NCBI RefSeq assembly: GCF_963666145.1
Contig: NZ_OY762614.1
Location: 2,714,001-2,778,000 of the forward strand
DNA length: 64,000 nt
Direction of reading: 5' to 3'
Origin: an uncultured Desulfobacter sp.
GTDB lineage: Bacteria > Desulfobacterota > Desulfobacteria > Desulfobacterales > Desulfobacteraceae
How positions within the stretch are numbered: position 1 is the first letter of the stretch; each line of letters begins with the position of its first letter. Positions 16,757-26,244 of this stretch are shown here, in pieces. Under the pieces are notes generated by a model. That model was not told the DNA's origin. It was given only the letters and a program-made list of their open reading frames with translations, and made no database searches. A program made the translations under genes and the position numbers.

Positions 16757-16757
16757 C

Positions 16758-17552
16758 ATGATCAAACGAACGTTCAAGCTGGGCACGACATCCTTTATCT
16801 ATCCGGATCATATCATCCCCAATGTTAAAAAAATCGGCCCTTTTTTTGACGAGATTGAGCTTCTGGTATTTGAAAGCAAACCTGAAAGTGTGGTTCCTTC
16901 CCAAAACGATGTGAAAGAACTGGCAGAACTCTCCGGGGACCTGGACCTGACCTATAATGTCCACCTGCCCACGGATGTCAGCCTGGGTGCATCGAATCCG
17001 CAACTGCGCCGAGACGCGGCAGACACTCTGAAACAGGTGATTGAACGATTCTCCATTGCGCCTGTTACACACTTTACCCTTCACCTGGAGATGGATAAGC
17101 CCCAGGCCTCAACCGACGCCATTAAACGCTGGCAGAACAATGCACGACAAGGGCTTGACTTACTGGTCCCGGACCTGGAAGATCCGGCAAAGATCGGCGT
17201 GGAAACCCTCTGGTATCCGCCGGATCTTTTTAAAGATCTGATCGACGAATTTGGCCTGTCCGTATGTGCCGACCTTGGCCACCACGTCAAATACGGGTAT
17301 GACATATCCAGCACCTTTGAACGGTTCGGCCCGAAAATCAATCTGATTCACCTCCACGGCGTGGAGACGCGTCTTGAACCACCCCGGGACCACGTCGGCC
17401 TTGACAGGATGGATGCCGGCGAATTCAAAAAAATAATCGACCACTTGAAACACTACACGGGAACCGTCAGCTTAGAGGTGTTTAAACTTGCCCACCTGCA
17501 AGGATCTCTGGCGGCTTTAGCCAAATTTTTTAGGGATATACCCCGCATATAA
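16758..17552 (+). CDS. cbiR: Probable cobamide-remodelling phosphodiesterase (AP-endonuclease-2 TIM barrel)
   Basis: A 264-residue TIM-barrel protein of the xylose isomerase-like/AP endonuclease 2 superfamily. It shows candidate metal ligands along the strands: FTLHLEM (His), IGVETLWYP (Glu), VCADLGHHVKYG (Asp, His), INLIHLHGVE (His), RDHVGLDRMD (His, Asp) and VSLEVFK (Glu). The ATG at 16758 lies 1 bp after the cbiB stop; an earlier frame start inside cbiB is not used. CbiR, first described from Akkermansia, is a member of this superfamily. It cleaves the nucleotide loop of cobamides so that they can be rebuilt with another lower ligand. Position at the end of the late cobamide operon is the main reason for the call, and a different sugar phosphate isomerase remains possible. 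Confidence 0.68.
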   Translation: MIKRTFKLGTTSFIYPDHIIPNVKKIGPFFDEIELLVFESKPESVVPSQNDVKELAELSGDLDLTYNVHLPTDVSLGASNPQLRRDAADTLKQVIERFSIAPVTHFTLHLEMDKPQASTDAIKRWQNNARQGLDLLVPDLEDPAKIGVETLWYPPDLFKDLIDEFGLSVCADLGHHVKYGYDISSTFERFGPKINLIHLHGVETRLEPPRDHVGLDRMDAGEFKKIIDHLKHYTGTVSLEVFKLAHLQGSLAALAKFFRDIPRI

Positions 17553-17705
17553 ATCAATGTCCTAAAAACACAACCATGCCTATTAATTCAACTTTACCCA
17601 ACAGTTTGATTTTGATATCTTGAAAAGACAGGCAAAATTTTGATCCAAATTTAATCTTCGATAAAAAATCAGTCATCAGCCAGAGAAAGGTAATGTCAGA
17701 ATACG

Positions 17706-20700
17706 ATGGTGGGACGTGTATTCAAACTTATTTTCATGATTTTTATCCTGATTTTGTCTGATATTCCGGCCCTCTGCCATACCCAGGATGGCGAAACGAA
17801 TCATGTTCTTAAATCATTGACCCAGGAAGAGCAGCAATGGCTGAACGCCCATCCGGAGATCAGAATTGGAATGGCTTTTGACCACCCCCCCTATGAATTT
17901 ATTGATGACCAAGGAGAGTCCCAGGGGATCATTGCCGATTATCTTAAATTAATCGCAAGCCGTCTTCAAGTAACGTTTAAACGTGTAAAAAAAGACGATG
18001 GGACTGAACTTTCATGGGCACAAATACTTAAAGCAGCCCAGAACAGGCAGTTAGATTGTGTGGCCGGCTTACTGAAGACAAAGGAAAGGGAGCGCTATCT
18101 TACGTTTACTCGACCCTACCTTGATTTCCCTTATGTTCTGGTGGTTGATCGGAATAACGACACATATAACACACTCTCCGATTTTAATGGTCAAAAATTT
18201 GCTGTGGTGGATGCGTACCCCATTAGCAAACAACTGCGTATGCAGTACCCGGAACGAATCTATATTCCTGTGGAAAACTCACTGGAGGGGCTGCAGGCCG
18301 TCGCCTATGGCAGGGCGGCCGGCTATGTGGTTAATGCAGCCGATGCAAATTATAACATAAAAAAACACAAATTCAGCCAGTTGAAAATTACAGCGGTTCT
18401 GGAAGGCTTTAATAATCAGCTTCGCATGGGGGTGCGCAAGGACTGGCCATTGTTTGCCGGCATTCTGGACAAAGCCCTTGCCTCTTTGCCCCCCCGGGAA
18501 ACAACCGCCATCCAAAACCGTTGGGTCTCCCTTGATTATGAAAAAAATATAGCCTGGTACAAAGTTCTGACGGCGACAGGCCCTCCCATCCTCATTTTCC
18601 TGATCATCATCGGGGTCGTGTTAATGGTCAACAGAAAATTAAAAAAAGAGGTTATAAAACGCCAGCAGGCTGAAACATTATTACTGAAAAGCGAAGAACG
18701 CCTTCACTTTGCCCTGAATGTAGCCAACGCCCATCATTGGCAGATCGACATGCCGGCCCGAAACATTGCCTATAGTTCATTACACCTTTTTACCTCCGCA
18801 GGATATTCGGAACAGGATGTGCCGACGAGCCTGGATCAGGTTGTTTCCCTAATTCACCCGGATGACATCGAAATGATAAACGATGCATTTGAAAAACTGA
18901 TTAAAAGCAGAACAACTTTTAAAAAAGACTATCGGTTCCGACATAAACAGTCCGGGTGGGTTTGGTTTCATTCCGCAGGGCAGGTCGTGGAATGGGATGC
19001 CCGGGGGCACGCATCAAAAATTGCAGGTCTGACTATGGATATGACGGAACGACACCGCCTGCTTGAAAAAATAACCCAGTCCCGGGAACAGCTGCGGATT
19101 ATATCGGAGCACACCCACGACTGGCAGTCCTGGCGGGGGCTTGACGGCAAGCTTGCCTGGGTTAATCAGGCGGTTGAAAAGGTGACAGGCTATACCGTGG
19201 CCGAGTGTATGCAGATGGATGATTATCCCTTTCAAATATATCAGAAACAGGACGGTGATATTTATAAAAAACTCACCAAGGCCGCGCTTCAAGGCAAAGG
19301 CAGCCAGGAGGCGCAGCTTCGCGTATGCCGCAAAGACGGCAGCCAGGTATGGGTGTCGGCCGCCTATGAACCGGTCCTGGACCAAAACGGCCAGATCATA
19401 GGCATTGCCGGCGCAGGCAAGGATATTACAAAACAGATAGAAGCGGAACAAAGTCTTCGCCTGTTATCCAAAGTGTTTGAAGACAGTCTGGATCCGATTG
19501 TGCTCACGGACCTTTCCGGAAATATCATGGATCTGAATAAAGCCACCATTGAGGCGTACGGATATTCCAGGCAGGAGCTTCTCGGTGAACATATCGGCAT
19601 ATTTGCCCCCAAAGATGCGCACCTCAGGCAGCAGGCTTTTTACCACCGCTGTTTCAAGGGTGAAATATTAAAAAATATTGAAGGCTCCCGGATCAGAAAA
19701 GATGGGACTGTCCTTCCCCACCTGTTTACCTATTCCCTGCTAAAGGATGACAAAGGCATGCCTTTAGGGGTTGCAACCATTGCCAAGGATATTACCTGGA
19801 TCAAGGAGGCGGAAAAAGAGCTTGAAGATCACAGAATTCGCCTGGAAGACCTTGTCAAGGAACGCACCCGTGATCTGGAAGCGGCAAGGCAGGAGGCCGA
19901 AGACGCCACAAGGGCAAAAAGTGACTTTCTCGCCAATATGAGCCATGAAATCCGCACCCCGCTCAACGCCATTATCGGCTTTGCCCACCTGGCTCTCCAG
20001 ACGGCTCTGGATCCAAGACAGCATGATTACATCCACAAAATCCAAAACGGATCCAAGGCGCTTTTAGGTGTTATCAATGACATCCTTGACTTCAGCAAGA
20101 TTGAAGCCGGCAAACTGGATATGGAAGCCATTGAATTTTTCCTGGAGGATGTCCTGGAGACCGTTACCAATCTTGTGGGAATCAATGCCCAGGAAAAAGG
20201 GTTGGAACTCATTTATAACATCGACCCCAATATCCCCCACACCCTCATCGGTGATCCCATCCGGCTGGGCCAGGTTCTTCTCAATCTGACCAATAATGCG
20301 GTGAAATTTACAAAACAAGGGGAGATCGTATTGGGGTGTGCCTTGCGTGAAGAAAATACCGATGGGGCCCTGCTTGAATTTTTCGTCCAGGATACCGGCA
20401 TCGGGTTGACCCAGGAACAGCAGGACAAATTATTCCAGGCCTTTTCCCAGGCAGATGCCACCACCACCCGCAAATACGGGGGTACAGGCTTAGGACTGTT
20501 TATCAGCAAATCCCTGGTGGAAATGATGAACGGCCGGATCCGGGTGGAAAGTGAGTACGGCCAGGGCACCACATTTATTTTCGCCGTCCGTTTAAAACGG
20601 GTTGGATCACAGACGCTTACATCCCGCTTTAACCTGGCCGACAAACAAAAGAAAAAAGTGCTGGTGGTGGACGATAATGCCAATGCCCGCACGGTGCTGG

Positions 20701-22130
20701 AAAAGATGCTCAAAGCTATGTCCTTTGAGGTCTCCCAGGCAGACAGTGCAGAGGCCGGTTTGGCGGAACTGCAAATGGCCCGTAAACAGGGCTCGCCTTT
20801 TGATCTGGTTTTCATGGATTGGCTGATGCCCGGAATGGATGGGCTACAAGCCTCGGAAAAGATAAAAACCACGTTGGAAGAAAAAGTTCCTTCGGTGATC
20901 ATGGTGTCAGCCTATGCCCGGGAAGAGCTGCTGCAAAAGGTCGATCAACTGGGACTCGACGGCTGTCTGACTAAACCGGTTTCTCCGTCCTCATTGTCCG
21001 ATTCAATCATGACGGCACTGGGCAACAAGAGGCCGTCACTCTCCTTTGGCCCCCCCAAAGAACAATTGCCCGACGTGACCAACATCCAGGGCGCAAAGCT
21101 GCTGGTGGCCGAGGACAACGTGGTAAACCAGCAAGTGGCAATCGGTATTCTGGAAAGCAACGGTTTTGTGGTGGATATAGCAGACAACGGCGTTCTGGCA
21201 TTGGAAGCCGTGCAGAAAAAAGCCTATGATGCCGTGCTCATGGATATCAACATGCCGGAGATGGACGGTTACACCGCCGGTCGAAAAATCAGACAGCTGC
21301 CGGGGTTTAAAACGTTGCCGATTATCGCCATGACGGCCAATGCCATGACAGGTGACAGGGAAAATGCCCTGGCCGCAGGGATGAATGATCATGTTGCCAA
21401 ACCCATTGATGTCAAGGAGCTGCTCAATGTCCTGAAAAAATGGATATCGCCTGTCACAAAAGAATCAGGCCGGGCAAAAGAAGAAATCCCGAATAAAATA
21501 ATGGGCAATGGCGCATTACCTGAAAATTTGATCCCTGTGCCGGGCATTGATATCCAGGCCGGCCTGGATCGTTTGGCCGGGGACACACGCCTGTACCGAA
21601 CTCTTTTAAAAAAATTTGCCGAAAATCAGGCAGATACCCCGAATAAAATCCGGCAGGCCCTGATAGCCAAAGACATTGACACAGCGCACATCCTTGCCCA
21701 CACCATTAAAGGCGTTTCGGGCAATGTCAGCGCAACCTTTGTTTTTGAATCCGCAACAGCTCTGGACGAAGCAATAAACAACAAAGACATCCAGACCGCC
21801 CTGGCCATGCTGCCTGATTTTTCAGCCCGGTTGTCAGAAGCGATTCAAGGCATTCATAGCCTTGAAACAGGAGAACAAGATCCACAACAACAGCCGGACA
21901 CTGACCTTGAAAATCTCAACACCCAACTCACAACGCTTGAAAAAATGATTGACGAAAACAATCCCAACGCCATCCGCATTGTAAGTCAAATCAGGGATCA
22001 GATTTCGGAAGATGTTATGGAAAGGCTGGTTGATCAACTTACCCGGGAGATTGATGCCTACGATTTCGATGACGCCCAAAAGACGCTTCAAAAACTTTAC
22101 CAGGAAGTGGGATTTGACCGGGGTGATTAA
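17706..22130 (+). CDS. BvgS-like hybrid sensor histidine kinase (SBP_3, three PAS, HisKA, HATPase, two REC, HPt)
   Basis: A 1474-residue membrane phosphorelay kinase. A signal peptide (1 to about 25) leads into a periplasmic family-3 binding domain (about 40-265; AFDHPPYEFIDDQG, VAGLLKTKERERYLTFTRPY). A membrane helix at about 286-308 is followed by three PAS domains between about 332 and 705, then HisKA (SHEIRTPL, His about 747), the ATPase with NLTNNAVKFT and GGTGLGLFIS, receiver 1 (VFMDWLMPG, Asp about 1038), receiver 2 (LMDINMPEMDG, Asp about 1180) and an HPt domain (HTIKGVSG, His about 1332). All phospho-acceptors look intact. No output regulator is adjacent. The ligand is probably a small solute bound in the periplasm. 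Confidence 0.93.
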   Translation: MVGRVFKLIFMIFILILSDIPALCHTQDGETNHVLKSLTQEEQQWLNAHPEIRIGMAFDHPPYEFIDDQGESQGIIADYLKLIASRLQVTFKRVKKDDGTELSWAQILKAAQNRQLDCVAGLLKTKERERYLTFTRPYLDFPYVLVVDRNNDTYNTLSDFNGQKFAVVDAYPISKQLRMQYPERIYIPVENSLEGLQAVAYGRAAGYVVNAADANYNIKKHKFSQLKITAVLEGFNNQLRMGVRKDWPLFAGILDKALASLPPRETTAIQNRWVSLDYEKNIAWYKVLTATGPPILIFLIIIGVVLMVNRKLKKEVIKRQQAETLLLKSEERLHFALNVANAHHWQIDMPARNIAYSSLHLFTSAGYSEQDVPTSLDQVVSLIHPDDIEMINDAFEKLIKSRTTFKKDYRFRHKQSGWVWFHSAGQVVEWDARGHASKIAGLTMDMTERHRLLEKITQSREQLRIISEHTHDWQSWRGLDGKLAWVNQAVEKVTGYTVAECMQMDDYPFQIYQKQDGDIYKKLTKAALQGKGSQEAQLRVCRKDGSQVWVSAAYEPVLDQNGQIIGIAGAGKDITKQIEAEQSLRLLSKVFEDSLDPIVLTDLSGNIMDLNKATIEAYGYSRQELLGEHIGIFAPKDAHLRQQAFYHRCFKGEILKNIEGSRIRKDGTVLPHLFTYSLLKDDKGMPLGVATIAKDITWIKEAEKELEDHRIRLEDLVKERTRDLEAARQEAEDATRAKSDFLANMSHEIRTPLNAIIGFAHLALQTALDPRQHDYIHKIQNGSKALLGVINDILDFSKIEAGKLDMEAIEFFLEDVLETVTNLVGINAQEKGLELIYNIDPNIPHTLIGDPIRLGQVLLNLTNNAVKFTKQGEIVLGCALREENTDGALLEFFVQDTGIGLTQEQQDKLFQAFSQADATTTRKYGGTGLGLFISKSLVEMMNGRIRVESEYGQGTTFIFAVRLKRVGSQTLTSRFNLADKQKKKVLVVDDNANARTVLEKMLKAMSFEVSQADSAEAGLAELQMARKQGSPFDLVFMDWLMPGMDGLQASEKIKTTLEEKVPSVIMVSAYAREELLQKVDQLGLDGCLTKPVSPSSLSDSIMTALGNKRPSLSFGPPKEQLPDVTNIQGAKLLVAEDNVVNQQVAIGILESNGFVVDIADNGVLALEAVQKKAYDAVLMDINMPEMDGYTAGRKIRQLPGFKTLPIIAMTANAMTGDRENALAAGMNDHVAKPIDVKELLNVLKKWISPVTKESGRAKEEIPNKIMGNGALPENLIPVPGIDIQAGLDRLAGDTRLYRTLLKKFAENQADTPNKIRQALIAKDIDTAHILAHTIKGVSGNVSATFVFESATALDEAINNKDIQTALAMLPDFSARLSEAIQGIHSLETGEQDPQQQPDTDLENLNTQLTTLEKMIDENNPNAIRIVSQIRDQISEDVMERLVDQLTREIDAYDFDDAQKTLQKLYQEVGFDRGD

Positions 22131-22131
22131 T

Positions 22132-22226
22132 CTCTGTGCTCTCTGTGGTTAAATAAACATATGAATTCATTCGGGATTCTTTCTTTTTAAACCACAGAGA
22201 GCACAGAGGTTTGGCTCACGCCAAAC
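22132..22226. repeat. Long palindromic repeat (AACCACAGAGAGCACAGAG type) with second hairpin
   Basis: CTCTGTGCTCTCTGTGGTT (22132-22150) and its exact inverse AACCACAGAGAGCACAGAG (22190-22208) flank a 39-bp loop. A second hairpin, GTTTGGC/GCCAAAC (22209-22226, 4-nt loop), follows at once. It starts right after the kinase stop codon, between convergent genes, and could also act as a bidirectional terminator. Confidence 0.65.
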
Positions 22227-22279
22227 TACACAGAGAAATTTCATGTAAAAAAATCAGGCGCGGCCCACAACAATTGTTT

Positions 22280-23506
22280 TTACTCGGTAAATTTAATTAA
22301 TTCCTGGCAAAAGGAATCGATCTTTTCGACCATGGCCTGCTCATCTTCGCTGGTGGGCGCACCCTGCCATTCATAGAATCCCAGCAGATCCCAGCTTGAT
22401 TTTTCAATTTTGGATTGAAAATCCCGCTGGGCGCCCCCGACCCATCCATAGGAGCCGTACCTGAATACCTTTTTGTTGGCCACTTTTTTCACAAGCAGCT
22501 CATCAATCACATGGGACATGGGCGGAAAGACCTTGTACTCGTAGGTGGGCATGCCGAAAATAAGTCCGGCGGACTTCCAGGCGCTGGCCAGGATATAGCC
22601 GATGTCATCGCCCGGAGCCTGGTAAACATGCACCGGAATCTTATGTTTTCTTATGGTCTCAACCACAAGGTTCAGCATGGATTTTGTACTGCCGTACATG
22701 CTGGACCAGACCAGGGTGACTTCCCTTTCCGCCGGCCCCTTGCTGTACTCTGCATAGCGTTTGTAATGGTCGATGATCACCCCGGGGTTTTCCCGCCAAA
22801 TAATGCCGTGGGACGGGCAGATGACCTTAACATCCAGTCCGGACAGTTTGCTTAAGCCCTTGAGCACAGGGCCGGAAAATGCAGCGACAATGTTGGCGTA
22901 ATAGCGCAGGGCCTCTTTTTCAAAAAAAGCGTGTTTGTCCGCAGAGAGCTGGTCGTCGAAAATGGTGTCGTCCTCCACCTTGCCGTATGACCCAAAGGCA
23001 TCGCAGGCAAACAGAATTTTGCGCTTTGTCTCATAGGTCATCATGGTTTCGGGCCAGTGGATGTTGGGTGTTTCAAAAAATTGAAGTTCATACTCCCCGA
23101 CTTCCAGGGTCATGCCGTCGGTGATGGCCACAGCCCGGTCCGCGGGCACCTCACCAAAGGCCTGGAGCAAAGGAATTGCCTTTTTGGTACAGTAAATCAC
23201 ACCCTTGGTATTTTTTTGACAAAATTGCCGCAGCCAGCCGGCGTGGTCCGGCTCCATGTGGTTCACCACGATGATATCAATATCCTCCACAGCCAAAGAA
23301 AGCTCTTCCATCTGACCGGAAATGGCCTTGGGAAAATCCATGATGTCCTGGGTCAGATCAATGAGCACATTCTTTTCACCCTTGATCAGATAGGCGTTTA
23401 TGGAAATGCCGTGGGGAATGGGCCAGATTCCCTCAAACAGGTAATTTTCGTCTTCGATGTTGACCGCAAGACGGTAAATATCATCCACTATTTTCTGAAA
23501 CTTCAT
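22280..23506 (-). CDS. fprA: Flavodiiron protein (A-type, FprA/rubredoxin:oxygen oxidoreductase)
   Basis: A 408-residue cytosolic protein that reduces O2 and/or NO, normally with electrons from rubredoxin. It has a metallo-beta-lactamase diiron domain with ligands HMEPDH (His83, Glu85, Asp87, His88), IHWPETM (His150), FACDAFGS (Asp169) and CPSHGIIW (His about 230). The flavodoxin domain begins near 258, with the FMN phosphate loop SSMYGSTKSM. It ends after the flavodoxin, so it is the two-domain A class. It stands alone, without rubredoxin next to it. In a strict anaerobe it would protect against oxygen; this fits the hemerythrin receptor elsewhere in the window. Confidence 0.94.
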   Translation of the reverse strand: MKFQKIVDDIYRLAVNIEDENYLFEGIWPIPHGISINAYLIKGEKNVLIDLTQDIMDFPKAISGQMEELSLAVEDIDIIVVNHMEPDHAGWLRQFCQKNTKGVIYCTKKAIPLLQAFGEVPADRAVAITDGMTLEVGEYELQFFETPNIHWPETMMTYETKRKILFACDAFGSYGKVEDDTIFDDQLSADKHAFFEKEALRYYANIVAAFSGPVLKGLSKLSGLDVKVICPSHGIIWRENPGVIIDHYKRYAEYSKGPAEREVTLVWSSMYGSTKSMLNLVVETIRKHKIPVHVYQAPGDDIGYILASAWKSAGLIFGMPTYEYKVFPPMSHVIDELLVKKVANKKVFRYGSYGWVGGAQRDFQSKIEKSSWDLLGFYEWQGAPTSEDEQAMVEKIDSFCQELIKFTE

Positions 23507-23692
23507 TCTGCAATTCTCCTTGCACCGGTTTGTTTTATTTAAACATATCTAAAATGCCACGTTCCATTGGTAAAATCAATTTACTGTTTCTAAAATAACA
23601 AGTTCCGGCTGTTTAAACAAAAGGTTTCCCTTCCATTTATAAAGGGTCTCTTTTTTTGTTCTCCAAACAAAACTTCTGACATTGAAAAGAGA

Positions 23693-24532
23693 TCACGGCA
23701 ACGTCTTGCGGTCGGCAAGCATCAGGTAATGGGCCGCCTCTTTTTCCCGGCCCCGTTTCATGCACCCGTTGGCAAAAATCCGGCACTTTTCTTCAAAGAC
23801 CTTTAACGCCGCCTGGGCCTGGGAGGGGGTCAGCACATCAGACTCAATTAAATTCAAGATGGACAGAATCCGGTATTTATCCTGGGAGTGGGAGGCAGAC
23901 AGCTGATCGTCATGCCCCCCGGTTTTAATCGTCAAAGGGGTGTCGATCAAATACACGGGCGTATCATGGGAAATACGCAGCCATAAATCATAGTCCTCGC
24001 ACACCTCAAACGCCTCATTGAACATCCCCTTTTTATCAAAGAGCTCTTTTCTGATCATCACCGCCGAAGGGCTGACCAGGCAGAGTTTTAACGAGGGCTC
24101 AAAGATCATGCCGGACGGTTTTTTATGCTTTTTTTTGGGATTAACCCGCTTGCAGTTTCTGATCCAGATCTCCTCGGTCTGGCAGATCATGGCGTCCGGG
24201 TTGGCGTGAAAAAAAGCCATCTGGCAGGAGAGCTTTTTCTTTTCCCAGGCATCATCTGAATCCAACAGGGCAATGAACCGGCCCCGGCTTTCTCGAATCC
24301 CGAAATTTCTAGCCGCACTGACCCCTTTATTTTCCTGGGCCAGCACCCGGATTTCATCTTTATACCCTGCCAGAACGTCCTGGGTGTCATCGGTTGACCC
24401 GTCATCCACCACAATGATTTCTTTTTGCTCATAGTCCTGGACAAGCGCTGAATCAACAGCCCTTTTAAGGGCCCAGGCCCGGTTGAAAGTGGGGATGATT
24501 ACACTGATTATATCTGTTTTTTCTACTATCAT
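23693..24532 (-). CDS. Family 2 glycosyltransferase
   Basis: A 279-residue GT-A fold glycosyltransferase that would move a sugar from a nucleotide-sugar donor to a glycan or lipid acceptor. It shows the N-terminal SVIIPTFNRAWALKRAVDSAL, EIIVVDDGSTDDT (nucleotide binding) and LLDSDDAWE (the D-x-D metal motif), then ENKGVSAARNFG. The C-terminal part is soluble, and no membrane helix is evident. No other polysaccharide genes are near, so acceptor and pathway are unknown. The start ATG has no good ribosome site. Confidence 0.88.
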   Translation of the reverse strand: MIVEKTDIISVIIPTFNRAWALKRAVDSALVQDYEQKEIIVVDDGSTDDTQDVLAGYKDEIRVLAQENKGVSAARNFGIRESRGRFIALLDSDDAWEKKKLSCQMAFFHANPDAMICQTEEIWIRNCKRVNPKKKHKKPSGMIFEPSLKLCLVSPSAVMIRKELFDKKGMFNEAFEVCEDYDLWLRISHDTPVYLIDTPLTIKTGGHDDQLSASHSQDKYRILSILNLIESDVLTPSQAQAALKVFEEKCRIFANGCMKRGREKEAAHYLMLADRKTLP

Positions 24533-24878
24533 GATAAAAATTGTAAAACATCAAAAGTCAATAAACAAGGTACATTCAGGCTCTATTTAAAAAATGTAAG
24601 AAAAAAGTTGTAAACAGATTTTATTTTTGATAGAGCAGGATTGTAAAAATTTTTAATCAACCATGGGTGACAAAATTTTAGTGATGCGGCAGTTAGATTT
24701 ATCCTTAAACCTTATGAAGCAATTGAGACCAACCTTTCCATATTCGTTATGGACCCCCCTTGGTAGCAATACAAGTTCTGTCCATAATGAAAACAGTTGG
24801 AAAGTTTTGACAAGCACATTTAGTTCTCATTAACACATGCCCAATTTTAATCCGGTTTAAACCGAGGATGAGGAAATT
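24533..24878. other. Control region upstream of kor operon
   Basis: No ORF is believable here. It holds a TTGACA at 24807-24812 with weak -10 candidates about 17-18 bp downstream, and a perfect 12-bp palindrome CGGTTTAAACCG at 24853-24864, just before the korD ribosome site. The rest is AT-rich with nothing recognisable. Confidence 0.45.
24853..24864. promoter_or_regulatory. Perfect 12-bp palindrome before korD
   Basis: CGGTTTAAACCG lies 14 bp upstream of the korD start codon. The position would suit an operator overlapping the 5' leader. No known regulator can be assigned. Confidence 0.35.
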
Positions 24879-25088
24879 ATGGCAAAAGGAAAAAACGTCA
24901 AACACATTATTGACAAGAGCTGGTGCAAGGGGTGCGGTATTTGCGTTCACTTCTGCCCCAAACAGGTTCTGGAACTGAACAGCGATGAAAAAGCTGTGGC
25001 AGCTCGCCCTGAAGACTGCATTGCATGCAAGCTTTGCGAACTTCGGTGCCCTGATCTGGCAATTCAAATTTTAGTTGAGGAGGAATAA
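24879..25088 (+). CDS. korD: 2-oxoglutarate:ferredoxin oxidoreductase, ferredoxin-like delta subunit
   Basis: A 69-residue protein with two [4Fe-4S] motifs, CKGCGICVHFCP and CIACKLCELRCP, typical of the small electron-transfer subunit of four-subunit 2-oxoacid:ferredoxin oxidoreductases. It carries electrons from the thiamine diphosphate site to external ferredoxin. It is first in korDABC and 3 bp ahead of korA. Gene order and subunit sizes favour the 2-oxoglutarate enzyme over the pyruvate or branched-chain enzyme. Confidence 0.9.
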   Translation: MAKGKNVKHIIDKSWCKGCGICVHFCPKQVLELNSDEKAVAARPEDCIACKLCELRCPDLAIQILVEEE

Positions 25089-25091
25089 ATA

Positions 25092-26243
25092 ATGGCTGAA
25101 AATATACAATTTATTCCAGGAAGTGATGCTTGCATTGAAGGCGCCCTGTATGCCGGGTGTGACTTTTTTGCAGGTTATCCCATCACACCGTCTTCAGAAG
25201 TTGCAGAGGGTCTGTCTGCTGCACTTCCCAAAAGAGGCGGCAAATTTATCCAGATGGAAGACGAAATTGCATCCATGGCCTGTATCATCGGCGCAGCCCT
25301 TGCCGGTAAAAAGGTTATGACCGCAACTTCCGGCCCTGGTTTCTCCCTGAAGCAGGAAGGTATCGGATACGCCTGTATGGCAGAAGTTCCCTGTGTTATC
25401 GCCAATATCCAGAGAGGCGGGCCATCCACAGGTAACCCCACCCACGTTGCCCAGGGCGATACAATGCAGGCCAGATGGGGCTCCCATGGTGACCACAGCA
25501 TTATTGCCATGACAGCTTCCAACCTTCAGGACGTATTTAAAATTACGGTTCAAGGCTTTAACCTGGCTGAAAAATACCGGACACCTGTTGTTCTGATGTT
25601 TGATGAGGCCACCCAGCACCTGAGAGAAAAAGTGGTCATTCCTGAACCCGGCGAGATCGAAGTTGTGGACAGAATCAGAACCACGATCCCCGTGGGTGAA
25701 AAATACTATCCCTATCTCACCGATGCAAACGGCCAGCGGCCGATGTCCGATTTCGGTGCAGGCCATCGTTTCCACGTAACCGGTCTTCATCATAACATCA
25801 TGGGCTTTCCCGACGTCAGCCCTGAAAATGTTAACATGCTGATCCACCACCTGGTAGACAAAATCGAAAGTAAAGCCAACGAAATCGCCATGTACAAAGA
25901 GTACTATATGGATGATGCCGACTATGTCATCGTTGCCTACGGCACAACAACCAGATCCGCCCTCCAGGCTGCCGAAGACTATCGCAATAACTTCGGCATC
26001 AAGGTCGGCGTTTTGGAGCTTCAGGTTGTATGGCCCTTTGCAGATGACATTATCAGAGAAAAATGTGCCAATGCCAAGGCCGTGATTGTAGCTGAAATGA
26101 ATATGGGCCAGATTGTCAACGAGGTAAAACGTGTTGTGGATAAGCCTGAAAGGGTTTATTTCTCCAACCGGGTTGACAACCAAATCATCAAGCCCAGCGA
26201 CATTAAAGCTGCCATCAGAATGATCACAGGAAAGGGGATATAA
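25092..26243 (+). CDS. korA: 2-oxoglutarate:ferredoxin oxidoreductase, alpha subunit
   Basis: A 383-residue subunit of the cytosolic complex that converts 2-oxoglutarate and CoA into succinyl-CoA, CO2 and reduced ferredoxin. It shows GSDACIEGALYAGCDFFAGYPITPSSE (in parts GSDACIEGA and GYPITPSSE), the TSGPGFSL segment and QRGGPSTGNPTHVAQGD, all standard for domain I/II alpha subunits. GGAGGAA lies just before the ATG. In a complete acetate-oxidising citric acid cycle this step delivers low-potential electrons. Substrate specificity is assigned from subunit layout and metabolism, not proven. Confidence 0.9.
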   Translation: MAENIQFIPGSDACIEGALYAGCDFFAGYPITPSSEVAEGLSAALPKRGGKFIQMEDEIASMACIIGAALAGKKVMTATSGPGFSLKQEGIGYACMAEVPCVIANIQRGGPSTGNPTHVAQGDTMQARWGSHGDHSIIAMTASNLQDVFKITVQGFNLAEKYRTPVVLMFDEATQHLREKVVIPEPGEIEVVDRIRTTIPVGEKYYPYLTDANGQRPMSDFGAGHRFHVTGLHHNIMGFPDVSPENVNMLIHHLVDKIESKANEIAMYKEYYMDDADYVIVAYGTTTRSALQAAEDYRNNFGIKVGVLELQVVWPFADDIIREKCANAKAVIVAEMNMGQIVNEVKRVVDKPERVYFSNRVDNQIIKPSDIKAAIRMITGKGI

Positions 26244-26244
26244 C

